NCBI GenBank assembly: GCA_964354375.1
Contig: CAYGZQ010000016.1
Location: 1-52,637, forward strand
DNA: 52,637 nucleotides
Direction: 5' to 3'
Source of the DNA: CAYGZQ01 sp964354375 [NCBI: uncultured Planctomycetota bacterium]
GTDB lineage: Bacteria; JAJVIF01; JAPKYR01
The position numbers and the translations under genes are program-made. Positions 33,343-42,697 of this stretch are shown here, in pieces. The notes beneath the pieces are model-generated. The model worked only from the letters and a program-made list of their open reading frames with translations. It was not told the DNA's origin and did not search any database. Positions within the stretch are counted from its first letter, which is position 1, and each line of letters opens with the position of its first letter.

Positions 33343-35745
33343 GTGAACTACGATCCCGACAAACTCAGACAACTTCTCCTCGGTTCCGATGCCGACAAAG
33401 ATCAGCCGTCGGAGGCCGACAAGGACAAGGACAAGCCCACGCCCACGCCCACGCCCACGCATGTCGAGTCGGACATGAGCGGACCGGGAGGCTCTAAGGA
33501 GGCTCCCGAACGGCCTGCACAGCCGGTCCCGGCACAGCCTCCCGCCGCAGTCGAAGCGAAGCCTTCCGAGCCCCCGTCGGAGAAACCCCTGGCTCCGCTC
33601 CCCGAGCGCCCGGCGTCTCAGGAGCCTTCACCCTCTCAGCTCGATCCCTGGCGGATGCCGGCGCCCTCAAAGCCTGAACCGGCTCAGACACAAGCCGCCC
33701 GCCCTTCCTCGAAACCGGCGTACGAGACGAGTCCTGCACCCGCAAGGGAACCGGTCAAGACAGCCGCAGATTCCTCGCGAAGCTCGTCGCCGTTTCCGCG
33801 CAGGAGCCCGGATCTCACTGCCAGGGCTCCATACATTCTCGGCTCCAACGAAAAGCCGGCCCCAAAACCTGAGCCCGAGCCCAAGCCTTACCCGCCAACT
33901 CCTCCGCACAGCAGCACCGAGCCGCCCGATGAGCTGGAGAAGGTTCCTGCGGGCGATTTCGCGCCGCTGAGAGAGGCCCTCCTGTCGCACAGCAGGCAGG
34001 AAACGGAGGAAGTCAAATCATCGGCTGCCGGAATGAGCGATGCGCCCCCGTCTGATGTCGATGAGTCCGCGCGGAAGTCCAGAGAGAAAAGAACCCGTCC
34101 GGCCGTCGTTGCGAAACCTCCGCGTCCGCAGAAACCGATAACGCCGCCTTCGCCCATCTCCTACATGGTGTTCATCGCGGGAGGAGTCTCTCTCGGGGCC
34201 GCGACCATCGCGCTCGGAATCGGGCAGACAGGCACTCCTGTTCTGGGTCTCGGAGCCATCGGCTTCGCTCTTGTCATCGCCTTCTCCCTGGTGAACGGGC
34301 GATGGCTGAGGGCCTCGCTCTCGACCAGAAGCGCCCGATATTCGGCGAACATAACAGTTGCCATCCTGAGCCTTCTTGGGATAGTGATATTCGCGAACAT
34401 TTTATCCTATCGATACCACTACCGCCTCGACCTGTCGTCCGAAGGCCTCCACTCGCTCTCACCACAGACGATCAAAGTCCTCGACGACATCAACCGGGCC
34501 GGCGACGACATCACGGTCATCGCCTTCGCGCCCCCCAAGAGCCCATCGCGGCAGGTCATCGAAGGGCTTGCGGACCTGTACCTCTATCGCTCGTCCCGCC
34601 TGAAGTTCAGCTTCGCCGATCCGGACGTACAGCGCGAGTTGGCCGAGAGCAAGGGCATCACGACGAACCCGTCCGTTCTATTCGAGCTCGGCGGGAACCG
34701 GTCCATCGTCTCCGACATGGACGAGCCGCATTTCACATCGGCGCTCATGGCGGTACGACAGAATCATACGCGACTGGTCTCATTCCTGACGGGTCACGGC
34801 GAGCCGGACCCATTCTCGGACGATGGCTACCAGACCGGGCTGAGCCTGTTCCGGAACCAGCTCGAACTCGAGGGTTATGAGGCGAACATACTCAGCATTC
34901 CCGAGGCGAACGGCGTGCCGGCCGAGACCAACCTGATTGTCGTCGCCTCCCCCGAGCGGGACCTCGAGCCGCAGGAGATATCGGCAATCGAGGAATACCT
35001 CGACTCGGGCGGCAACCTGGCATGCTTCCTTGAGCCCGGGCAGACCGCGGGACTTGAACCCACGCTGGCCAGGTACGGAATCGCATTCAGGCCGGGGATC
35101 GTGGTGGACGACGAGCACAACGCATACTCCGATCCCATGAGCCCGATCGCGGTCGGCAACCCGAAGCATCCGGTCACCGCTCCCTTTATGGAGGACGGGC
35201 TTCTCTTTCTGAATGCCGGCGGTCTCAGCTTCATGTCAACCACGAGGCTCCCGGATGTTCAGACCGAGAGCCTTGTCAACACTTGGCCGTCCAGTTGGAT
35301 CGAGAACTCGGACTCCCTCACCTTCGATAAAGGGATCGACACGAGGGAAGCGGTGGATCTGGCGGTTCTCGCCACACGCACACTGGAGTCCCCCGAGGCC
35401 CCGGCCGAATCAGAATCCGGTGAAAGTCAGAGCGGAAAGCCTGAGTCGGAGAATGCTCCCTCCTCGGCCGAGACCGCGCGCGTCGCCCAGGTCCTGGTTG
35501 TCGACGACTGCAGCTTCGTCCAGAACGCTAATCTCGATCGCAATTACAATAAGGATTTCGCCATGAACGCGGTCAACTATCTGACCGCTCAGCACGACCT
35601 CATCAGCATCCGACCCGCCCAGCGCATGAGTCGACCACTGGACCTGAGCCCCGTGCAGAAGAGCCTGATTTTCATGTTCAGCGTGATCATCACGCCTCTG
35701 ATGATAGCGGGACTGGGCGGTATCGTATGGTGGAGGCGTCGCTGA
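33343..35745 (+). CDS. GldG-like ABC auxiliary protein with long Pro-rich N-terminal tail
   Basis: 800 residues, GTG start. Residues 1-265 are low-complexity Pro/Glu/Ser/Lys, beginning with a PTPTPTPTH run encoded by four tandem CCCACG units (33436-33459). Three membrane segments follow (about 270-350), then the GldG-type domain (LDLSSEGLHSLSPQTIKVLDDI, FLTGHGEPDPFSDDGYQTGL, EEYLDSGGNLACFLEPGQ), an acidic stretch and a last membrane helix ending WWRRR. GldG relatives usually lack such a tail, which should lie in the cytoplasm and be disordered. It follows the permease by 34 bp. Confidence 0.87.
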   Translation: MNYDPDKLRQLLLGSDADKDQPSEADKDKDKPTPTPTPTHVESDMSGPGGSKEAPERPAQPVPAQPPAAVEAKPSEPPSEKPLAPLPERPASQEPSPSQLDPWRMPAPSKPEPAQTQAARPSSKPAYETSPAPAREPVKTAADSSRSSSPFPRRSPDLTARAPYILGSNEKPAPKPEPEPKPYPPTPPHSSTEPPDELEKVPAGDFAPLREALLSHSRQETEEVKSSAAGMSDAPPSDVDESARKSREKRTRPAVVAKPPRPQKPITPPSPISYMVFIAGGVSLGAATIALGIGQTGTPVLGLGAIGFALVIAFSLVNGRWLRASLSTRSARYSANITVAILSLLGIVIFANILSYRYHYRLDLSSEGLHSLSPQTIKVLDDINRAGDDITVIAFAPPKSPSRQVIEGLADLYLYRSSRLKFSFADPDVQRELAESKGITTNPSVLFELGGNRSIVSDMDEPHFTSALMAVRQNHTRLVSFLTGHGEPDPFSDDGYQTGLSLFRNQLELEGYEANILSIPEANGVPAETNLIVVASPERDLEPQEISAIEEYLDSGGNLACFLEPGQTAGLEPTLARYGIAFRPGIVVDDEHNAYSDPMSPIAVGNPKHPVTAPFMEDGLLFLNAGGLSFMSTTRLPDVQTESLVNTWPSSWIENSDSLTFDKGIDTREAVDLAVLATRTLESPEAPAESESGESQSGKPESENAPSSAETARVAQVLVVDDCSFVQNANLDRNYNKDFAMNAVNYLTAQHDLISIRPAQRMSRPLDLSPVQKSLIFMFSVIITPLMIAGLGGIVWWRRR

Positions 35746-35779
35746 TCGCGAGAGACCACGTGAAACTACGGTTGCCGCT

Positions 35780-37159
35780 ATGCGTATCAGATACAACCTC
35801 ATTTTCATCCCACTTCTGCTGCTCGCGGGTTTCGCCGTCTGGTATCTCGGCTTCCGCGAGGAGAAACAGGCGTTGGCGAGAAGGCTTACCGACCGCGCCC
35901 TTGTCGACCGCGAGCAGGTCGACATCATCGAGCTCATCCGTCCCGACCAGACCATCCGCCTCGAGAAATCGAAGTCATCCGGCGAAGGGACCGATAAGAC
36001 GGAAGACTGGCTCATGGTGCAGCCCTACAAAGTCGGATGCGATCCAAAGACCATGGCGGATCTTGTGGACGGCATATTCAAGGCCGAGTCGGAACGCGAT
36101 CTCTCCGGCGTTACCCCCGAGCAGTTGAAGGAGTACGGGATGACGGAGGCGGGTCTTCGCATCAAGCTCGCATCCTCCTCCGGCGGCATACTCATGGACC
36201 TCGCCATCGGACTGAAGAACACGTCGGGAACAGACAATTACGCTGCCTTCGCCGATCACCCCGAGAATGTCTTCCTTGTTCCCATATACGAGGTTGATCC
36301 GCTGATGCTCACCGCGGATAAGCTCAGGGACAGCCGAGCTCTGGACTTCGATCCGGAGAAATTGGCCGCGATCCAGCTCTCAAGCGCAGCCGCCGATCTC
36401 CATTTCGAGAAGCAGGATTCAAGATGGCTTTTAGCAAGCCCGGAGACGTTCCCCGCGAGTCCCGCACGCCTGGGCCAGTTGTTCCACGATCTCGAGGAGC
36501 TTCGCGCGGAGGAGTACCTTCCCGAGAATGCCGATAATCCCCAGCTTGCCCCAGATACCGTTCATGTGGTTCTGACATCGCGCGACAACTCGACCCAGGA
36601 GCTGACGCTGCACGGGGAGGACTACTCGCGCGGTATTTTCGCAACATCCACTCGACAGCCGTCACCCTTCATCGTCGGGGCCTACATACTAGACCGCCTG
36701 ACTCTCGATCCCAAGGTCTTTTTCCATGTCCTGCTCTTCGACTTAGCACCTGAGCAGGTCCAGCGAATCCTCATTCGTCAGCCCAGCGCCGAGAACCTCG
36801 AGATCGAGCACACCGGCAAAGGAGCCGAGGACTGGAAAATCCTGAGACCCGAGGGTCGGACTTACACGGACCCGGGAGACTTTGAAAGCTTCGTCACAAC
36901 ACTGCTCGCCCTGGAGCCCGCCGACACGGTGCCTGTACCCGAGAGTCCCGAGGATTACGGTTTTGAGCCGGTGTACTTCGCTCAAATCGAGATCACCCTG
37001 AAGGAGAATTCGGAGAAGGCGACTTTGTTCCTCGGCTCACGCGACAAGAACGGCGACTACTACGCCACGCAGGACGGTCGCGCATACCTCCTGGTCTCAT
37101 CAGGCCTCATCGACAAGCTTCTTGCCAGGGCTGCGAAATTGAAGGGCACGCCGGAATAA
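35780..37159 (+). CDS. DUF4340 domain protein
   Basis: 459 residues: one N-terminal membrane anchor (IFIPLLLLAGFAVWYL) and a long periplasmic part with the repeated DUF4340 pattern (DWLMVQPYKVGCDPKTMADLV; later DWKILRPEGRTYTDPGDFES). DUF4340 proteins regularly follow GldG-like genes in ABC-2 clusters, as here. The role is unknown; it probably acts with the GldG-like protein on the outer face. Confidence 0.88.
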   Translation: MRIRYNLIFIPLLLLAGFAVWYLGFREEKQALARRLTDRALVDREQVDIIELIRPDQTIRLEKSKSSGEGTDKTEDWLMVQPYKVGCDPKTMADLVDGIFKAESERDLSGVTPEQLKEYGMTEAGLRIKLASSSGGILMDLAIGLKNTSGTDNYAAFADHPENVFLVPIYEVDPLMLTADKLRDSRALDFDPEKLAAIQLSSAAADLHFEKQDSRWLLASPETFPASPARLGQLFHDLEELRAEEYLPENADNPQLAPDTVHVVLTSRDNSTQELTLHGEDYSRGIFATSTRQPSPFIVGAYILDRLTLDPKVFFHVLLFDLAPEQVQRILIRQPSAENLEIEHTGKGAEDWKILRPEGRTYTDPGDFESFVTTLLALEPADTVPVPESPEDYGFEPVYFAQIEITLKENSEKATLFLGSRDKNGDYYATQDGRAYLLVSSGLIDKLLARAAKLKGTPE

Positions 37160-37165
37160 CAGGAC

Positions 37166-37258
37166 CGGGGACAGGCACACGGTTTTGCCGCAGAAGGTCC
37201 ATCAATCTCGCATTCAGTCCGAGCGGCAAAACCGGGTGCCTGTCACCGGTGCCGGGAA
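37166..37258. repeat. REP-like palindrome, family A copy 6 (split centre)
   Basis: Arms at 37166-37191 and 37232-37258. Both arms lack the same base pair relative to other copies (TTTTGCCGC against GCGGCAAAA), a paired change that keeps the stem. About 40 unrelated bases form the centre. Confidence 0.85.
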
Positions 37259-37284
37259 AAATTCGGAATCCGCGACCGCGCCCA

Positions 37285-37313
37285 TTGACCGAACTCCATC
37301 GACATAATACGAT
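37285..37313 (+). promoter_or_regulatory. Promoter of the 627-residue lipoprotein gene
   Basis: TTGACC, 17 bp, TACGAT, about 88 bp before the ATG. It lies downstream of the repeat, so the gene is probably transcribed separately from the ABC operon. Confidence 0.5.
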
Positions 37314-37400
37314 TAGTGCTAAAGGCGCTCGGAGGCCTTACCCCCCTGTGCCCCACTGACCCCCTGAACGACTTCAGGAGCCGCCTCGAAGGGAAAGATT

Positions 37401-39284
37401 ATGCAACGGTCACACTTCGCCGCCGCCATTACTGTTTTTCTGGTTCTGTCTCTCTCGTGTTCCGGATTGTCGGGCGATCCCCTCGCGCCGGGATCGAACC
37501 GGCTCGCTCCCGTCAGCGAACGGACAATCTCGAATGCCGCAGGGTCCCAGCTATGGGGGCTGTGGGAGGTCGTCTGGAACGCCGAAACCCGATCCTTCGA
37601 CTCTATGCCGCTGAGAAGCGCCGAGTTCGCGTGCAACGTGATCAGATTCGTCAATGGTCCGCCGCCCAATCTGATAATCCATATCGCCGACATCGATCCG
37701 CAGCCTACATACATCAGGTTTTCCGTCGATGTAGGTCTGTGCCACCCCTTCCCGGGTCTGGACTGTTTCACCGGCTTCGATGTGATGGGAGTATTCATGG
37801 GCGACGGGTCCGGCATGTATCCGGGACCGGAAGGTTTTCCCATCCCCGGCCCCGGCGACCAGAGGCTGCTCAATCCCGACGGTTACACACGGTGGTTTAA
37901 CGCCCCGGAATTCGCGGGCGCGGGAGATATCATGCCCATTCAGGGCTACTATCCCGGATCAAGAGGCACTCCCGGCTATACGCCGACATCCGTCCTGAAT
38001 CCCTACAAGTACTATGCGGACGGGTTGGACCCGCAGGCGGACGCGTTCAATTTCCTCATGGCGAACCCAGACAGCCGCGGCGCTTTCAGACCGGGAAGCA
38101 CGAACTACCGTCGCTTCATCGTCGAATTCCCCTCGAATCCCGCAGGTATCAGATTCCAGTACGCGGTCGTGGCCAACTGGGAAGTGAACATCCACCATCC
38201 CGATCCGCCGACCGGCCTCGATGACTTCCCGATCTCGGCCAACTCGCAGGAGGCTCTGCTTGTCGATATCGAGGACTCGAGCACGGCGTACTACGGCGGC
38301 CCGACCACGTACGGCGGCGACATCGTCCTTGATATCACACCCTGGGACTGGTCAGCGTCAGCGATCGGCTTGATGGAAGAGTATTCAATCAAGGCGTATT
38401 CCGACGCCTGGACCGGGCCGTTCTTTGTCGATATGCTCCCCATCGCGCAAGGCAACCATTTCTGCACATTCCACGCATCGATACCCGTCGAGTCGCTCAC
38501 ATCGCCCGATTCTCTGCCGGTCTGGATCGAGATCGCGTACCCCGGGTACGACTATACAAGCCCGAAGGGAGTTCCGAACGATGCGGATGGGACGCTGGCG
38601 TCGTACTTTCTCACCGAGGCCTTCGTTTTGGACCAGACCACCCAGACGGGGAATTTCGTTTATGGACTTGGCGATTGGGACATCTTCTACAAGGGGTCGG
38701 AACCCGACAACGACAAGCTGCTGGCGAATCTCATAACGATGCCCGCAGGGGGGCCGTATTCAGATAACCAAATTGTGATGTATTACGAGGGTCACTCGAA
38801 CGGTCATGTTTGTCCGGACGTATTCCAGGCAATTGCGGTGAACCTGGGATACACATTCCAGTATGTCGTTGACACCCCGGACGGACCTGTCCTCGACACC
38901 ACCGGCGTCAGAACCCTCGTCATCAGCACGTTCTATCCCAAGGATGAGCCCGACTATTTCTCCCCCCAGGAAATACAGGCGATCAAGGACCTTGTGAACG
39001 GGGGCGGAGTGTGCGCGATCCTCATCGACTGGCCGGGATCTCACCCCAATACCGCTTCGCTGGACAAGCTTCTGATGGACCTCGGGGTGGATTTCTCATG
39101 TCCGAACGACATGACGGAGGAGACGAACTACACGACTACGGACATCACGGATGACCCGATAACTCAGGGCGTCAATGTAATTAACGGCTGGTGGTGGGGA
39201 CGTTTTGAGGTGACGGGCGACGCGGTCAGCATTGTGAGAAGCCAGGGTGGCCAAACGATTGTCTGCAAGTCGCCGATATCTTAG
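37401..39284 (+). CDS. Secreted lipoprotein with shared N-terminal domain and GATase-like/GldG-like C-terminal domain
   Basis: 627 residues. Lipobox LSLSC at residue 20. Residues about 45-400 match the first domain of the protein at 28496: SQLWGLWEVVW, PLRSAEFACNVIRFV, CHPFPGLDCFTGFDVMGVFMGDG, LLNPDGYTRWFN. Residues about 430-620 look like the DUF4350/GldG-type flavodoxin-like fold (LVISTFYPKDEPDYFSPQEI, QAIKDLVNGGGVCAILIDWP). AAGGGAAAG precedes the ATG. Lying just after the Gld-like operon, it may be a substrate or partner of that complex; this is inference. Confidence 0.78.
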   Translation: MQRSHFAAAITVFLVLSLSCSGLSGDPLAPGSNRLAPVSERTISNAAGSQLWGLWEVVWNAETRSFDSMPLRSAEFACNVIRFVNGPPPNLIIHIADIDPQPTYIRFSVDVGLCHPFPGLDCFTGFDVMGVFMGDGSGMYPGPEGFPIPGPGDQRLLNPDGYTRWFNAPEFAGAGDIMPIQGYYPGSRGTPGYTPTSVLNPYKYYADGLDPQADAFNFLMANPDSRGAFRPGSTNYRRFIVEFPSNPAGIRFQYAVVANWEVNIHHPDPPTGLDDFPISANSQEALLVDIEDSSTAYYGGPTTYGGDIVLDITPWDWSASAIGLMEEYSIKAYSDAWTGPFFVDMLPIAQGNHFCTFHASIPVESLTSPDSLPVWIEIAYPGYDYTSPKGVPNDADGTLASYFLTEAFVLDQTTQTGNFVYGLGDWDIFYKGSEPDNDKLLANLITMPAGGPYSDNQIVMYYEGHSNGHVCPDVFQAIAVNLGYTFQYVVDTPDGPVLDTTGVRTLVISTFYPKDEPDYFSPQEIQAIKDLVNGGGVCAILIDWPGSHPNTASLDKLLMDLGVDFSCPNDMTEETNYTTTDITDDPITQGVNVINGWWWGRFEVTGDAVSIVRSQGGQTIVCKSPIS

Positions 39285-39296
39285 GCGGTGTTCGGT

Positions 39297-39363
39297 GGCG
39301 TCTACATGCGAGTCTTCGAGCATGTAGACGGTACCGGACGAAATCCGACTTTTCAACAGCCCC
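39297..39363. repeat. Half element of family B (copy 3)
   Basis: Hairpin GTCTACATGC/GCATGTAGAC with loop GAGTCTTCGA (39300-39329), then CGAAATCCGACTTTTCAACA and GCCCC, the end sequence of the element at 12767-12987. It sits between two convergent genes and could terminate both. Confidence 0.75.
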
Positions 39364-39394
39364 TGACATTCGGGTTTTGGATAGGGCAGCACTA

Positions 39395-40495
39395 CTAATC
39401 CAGGTACAAAAAATCCTTGATGCTGCGTCCGTACTCGCTCTGCTTGATCTTCGCCACCGCGCGGTTACGTATCTGCCTCACACGCTCGCGGGTGATCCCC
39501 TCCATCCTCCCGATCTCGTCCAGCGTCAGCACCGGCTTGTCGAACAACCCGTAGCAGTGCGACAGTATGCGCTTCTCGCGCTCGTCTATCACCGACAGGG
39601 CCTTCATGATCTCCTCGTTGCGGATGTTCAGCATCGTCTCCACTTCGGGGCATGAGATATCGCTGTCGGCGACGATCTCCTTGAGGCTGCTGCCCTCCTC
39701 CTCGCCGGTAACGGGGCTGTCCAGGGAGAGTATCCTCATGCTGATTTGTCTCAGCTCTTCGGCCTTCTCGATGCTGATGCCCATATCATGGGCGACGCGC
39801 TCGATCGGGATTTCTTCGTCGGCTTCCTTCTGGAGGCGCTGCATGGTTTTCAGGAACCGGTTGATTGTGTCCACCATGTAGACCGGCTTGCGGATGAGCG
39901 AGCCGTGATCAGCGATCATACGGCTGAGCCTCTGACGAATCCACCATGACGAATATGTAGAGAATTTCCACCCGAGCGAGGGATCGAATTTCTCCACCGC
40001 CTTGATCAGACCCAGAGTGCCTTCCTGCAGCAGGTCGAGGAAATCCACGCCTCGTCCGAGGTATTTTTTCGCTATCGAGACGACAAGCCTCAGGTTCGAG
40101 CGGACGAGCCTCTCCTTTGCGCCCCGGACCTCGGCATCGTCCTTCGAGTGCCTGACTATGCGGGCAAGCCTCAGCTCCTCGTCGGGAGTGAGAAGGGGAA
40201 TGCGACCGATCTCGCTCAAGAAATATCTGACGCTGTCCTCGAAATCGGGCTCGGGTTCCGGAGCTTTGCGGCGCTTTCGGGCATCGGCCTTCGGGAGGTT
40301 CTTACCCGCCGCCTTCCTGGCCTTCGCGGCGTCCGCGTGCCTGAGATCCTTTGGGCGCTCGGATGCCTTCGCGGTAATTTTCCCGGCATCGTCCGACGTC
40401 TCAGAAACGCTTACTCGCTTCTTGCCGCGCGTTGATTGATTTGGGGGCTTCTTAGACACTTCCAATCCGAACCCACATCTACCCAGATCTTGCAT
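39395..40495 (-). CDS. rpoD: RNA polymerase sigma-70 family factor (RpoD/SigA-like)
   Basis: 366 residues. A Lys/Arg-rich tail of about 90 residues is followed by region 1.2 (DSVRYFLSEIGRIPLLTPDEE), region 2 (DLLQEGTLGLIKAVEKFD, WWIRQRLSRMIADHG), region 3 and region 4 (TLDEIGRMEGITRERVRQI). It has the full set of conserved regions but no large 1.1 domain, so it is the primary factor or a close group 2 relative. Region 2.4 favours the TATAAT-type promoters seen across the window. GTG 40498 precedes ATG 40495 directly; either may be used. Confidence 0.9.
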   Translation of the reverse strand: MQDLGRCGFGLEVSKKPPNQSTRGKKRVSVSETSDDAGKITAKASERPKDLRHADAAKARKAAGKNLPKADARKRRKAPEPEPDFEDSVRYFLSEIGRIPLLTPDEELRLARIVRHSKDDAEVRGAKERLVRSNLRLVVSIAKKYLGRGVDFLDLLQEGTLGLIKAVEKFDPSLGWKFSTYSSWWIRQRLSRMIADHGSLIRKPVYMVDTINRFLKTMQRLQKEADEEIPIERVAHDMGISIEKAEELRQISMRILSLDSPVTGEEEGSSLKEIVADSDISCPEVETMLNIRNEEIMKALSVIDEREKRILSHCYGLFDKPVLTLDEIGRMEGITRERVRQIRNRAVAKIKQSEYGRSIKDFLYLD

Positions 40496-40589
40496 CACGG
40501 GGATCCTCTTCCCTGCCGATCCTGAAGGCTTGACCTGGGGTTGGGACGTTTACCGAAATCCGGCGCCATCAAGCCAGGCGCGAAAATTC

Positions 40590-40618
40590 ATTTTACCGTG
40601 ATTCCCAAGCCGGGTCAA
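40590..40618 (-). promoter_or_regulatory. Promoter of the sigma-70 factor gene
   Basis: Minus strand TTGACC (40618-40613), 17 bp, TAAAAT (40595-40590), about 95 bp before the start codon. The rest of the 411-bp divergent region (40499-40909) has no gene that I can support. Confidence 0.65.
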
Positions 40619-40853
40619 TCCGATAACCCACGGCATCGGCATGCGTTCAATACTAATATCGTCAGGGATTCCCCTTCATGTCCGCACTTTTTGCCGGCAA
40701 GTCCACCTAATTGCCAAGATATCGGCTCAGACCGGGCGGGAAAACCGGGCCCGCACCAACCTCCGAGAGGGACCAGGGGTCTAAAATACCGTAAGAATCG
40801 CCTCACTCGTGACGACATTGTTATTGAGAGAGTCGCAAGGGTATTTCCGCCGA

Positions 40854-40896
40854 CCTCGGTGGTAGAATGGTTCATCACCGAGGGGCCCGGGCCCCT
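40854..40896 (+). promoter_or_regulatory. Structured leader of the diguanylate cyclase gene
   Basis: CCTCGGTG and CACCGAGG form an 8-bp stem (40854-40883) around a loop containing TAGAAT. It overlaps the perfect palindrome AGGGGCCCGGGCCCCT (40881-40896), so the two structures exclude each other. The GTG start is 13 bp downstream and has no ribosome site. Confidence 0.45.
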
Positions 40897-40909
40897 TGTT
40901 TTGTGAATC

Positions 40910-42574
40910 GTGCACAAGAAGCTTGCGCAACTGATCCGCAACAATGTCGACCCGCTCAGCGAGCGATGGTCTGAGATCTTGCGCGACTACTACCCCGATC
41001 TGCCCCCCCGGGATGTATTCCGGAAGGTCCGCGCGAGCCATCTCCTCGTCGCCCGATCCCTGTTTGAAAAGGACTTTTCCTATGTCTACCGTCACCTCCA
41101 GGCCGAGTTCCGGGAGTGGATCCTCCTCAAGAACAGCTTCAGGGACCTCATGAACCTCGAATCGGTCTACTTCATGCTCATCAACGAGTTTGTCAAATCA
41201 AGCGAGCTTCCTCAGAAGGACAAGGAGAGCATCGCGCTCCTCGTCGACAGCATCCGCAAGAGCAATCTGCGGGACGATCTGGACGAGATCTACGTGGGGG
41301 AGCAGGAAAAGCTCTTTGCACGGCAGATCGACGAGCTCGAGGTGCTCAATGAGGTGTCCGGAACGGACCTTGTCGGCAACGTCCGCAAGGATCCGGAAAC
41401 CGAAAAGCTGCTGGGATCTGCGAGGGAGCCGCACGAGCTTCTCAGGCTGACGCTCGAAAAGGCTATGCAGGTTCTGGGAGCCACCGACGGGGTCCTTGCT
41501 TTCAATCTGGACGGGGTCCACGACGTGGTGGTGCAGTTCGCCGAGGCGCCCGAGCAAAGGGATCGCGACATCGTCAAGAGGATCACCCTCGAGGACAACG
41601 CCGATCAGTTCGATCCGAATGTCCTCAGGGCGTTCAGCCATGTCGTCGACCGGGCCATTCTCCGTAACTACTGGAATCCCGACCTGGTGGAGGACCTGAG
41701 GACGCAGAACTGCCCCAGGTGCCCGTACCGCGACGAGCTTGCCGCAAGCGTGAGAGGTTCCATCGATTGTCCCATCCTGCAGACGCTTAAGGTCCACACA
41801 TTTTTCTGCCACCAGCTCGGTCAGGCCGGCGAAAAAGGCTTCTTCCTCCTCGTGAGAGCAACCCCCCCGGCCTTCAGCAGCGAGGACAAGCAGTTTGTCG
41901 AGACCCTCGCGGCAGGCATGATGACGATCATCAACAACTACCAGCTGTACGAAAGGCAGGTCCAACTGGCCACGACCGACGGCATGACCGGCCTTTTCAA
42001 CCACCGATACTTCCAGGAAGCGCTTGGCAGGGAAGTCTCCAGATCGAGGCGGTATGGGGACACGGTCAGTCTCCTGTACATGGACATCGACCATTTCAAG
42101 AAATTCAACGACACGTACGGTCACCAGGTAGGGGACGAAGTGCTGAAGCTGGTATCCAGAACCATCAGGCGCAACCTCCGTGAGACCGACATCCCGTGCC
42201 GGTACGGAGGCGAGGAGCTTGTGGCGATTCTTCCCGGAACCGAGCTGCAGGGCGCAACGGTGGCGGGAGAAAAGATCAGGAAGGCGGTCGAGGCCCTCAG
42301 GTTCCCGGTGGACAACAAAAGCGTCAAGATAACAATCTCGGTCGGGGTTTCGACCTATCCCCTCAATGCCCTTGATAAGGAGAGGCTGATCGAAGCGGCC
42401 GACGGTGCCCTCTATCATGCCAAAGAGGGCGGTCGCAACCAGGTGCGAGTCTCCGACGCCGATCCAACAAAGATTGTGGCTGCGGAGCCGTCTGACGAAA
42501 CCGAGACACCCCTTCCCGGGGAGGCGGCAGGCGAAAGAATGCCGGAGCCTCCCACTGCGGACATCAAGACATAG
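40910..42574 (+). CDS. Diguanylate cyclase with GAF-like sensor domain
   Basis: 554 residues, GTG start. Residues 1-150 are helical and resemble an RsbR-type N-terminal sensor. Residues about 165-345 look like a GAF domain with an inserted Cys cluster (CPRCPYRDE and IDCPILQ), perhaps a metal or redox site. The GGDEF domain (370-520) has the active site GGEEL at 433-437 and an RxxD inhibitory site at 424-427, so it should make c-di-GMP with product feedback. It diverges from the sigma factor gene. Confidence 0.92.
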   Translation: MHKKLAQLIRNNVDPLSERWSEILRDYYPDLPPRDVFRKVRASHLLVARSLFEKDFSYVYRHLQAEFREWILLKNSFRDLMNLESVYFMLINEFVKSSELPQKDKESIALLVDSIRKSNLRDDLDEIYVGEQEKLFARQIDELEVLNEVSGTDLVGNVRKDPETEKLLGSAREPHELLRLTLEKAMQVLGATDGVLAFNLDGVHDVVVQFAEAPEQRDRDIVKRITLEDNADQFDPNVLRAFSHVVDRAILRNYWNPDLVEDLRTQNCPRCPYRDELAASVRGSIDCPILQTLKVHTFFCHQLGQAGEKGFFLLVRATPPAFSSEDKQFVETLAAGMMTIINNYQLYERQVQLATTDGMTGLFNHRYFQEALGREVSRSRRYGDTVSLLYMDIDHFKKFNDTYGHQVGDEVLKLVSRTIRRNLRETDIPCRYGGEELVAILPGTELQGATVAGEKIRKAVEALRFPVDNKSVKITISVGVSTYPLNALDKERLIEAADGALYHAKEGGRNQVRVSDADPTKIVAAEPSDETETPLPGEAAGERMPEPPTADIKT

Positions 42575-42697
42575 TCCGGCATCGTCGACCCGACCGGTCT
42601 CTGCGAAGCGGTGCTCCAATCCCGACAGCGGTCGATAAATGACTCTGAACCCTCACCGCGGCTTCAGCATCTGAGTAATAGACGGTGGAGGCCGGAC

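Noticed and set aside
33436-33459. Tandem CCCACG units considered as a repeat array or CRISPR-like feature
   Set aside because: Only four 6-base units inside a coding region, giving a Pro-Thr run; no spacers.
41198-42619. A 473-codon open frame antisense to the diguanylate cyclase
   Set aside because: Same reasoning: the sense strand encodes an intact GGDEF protein.
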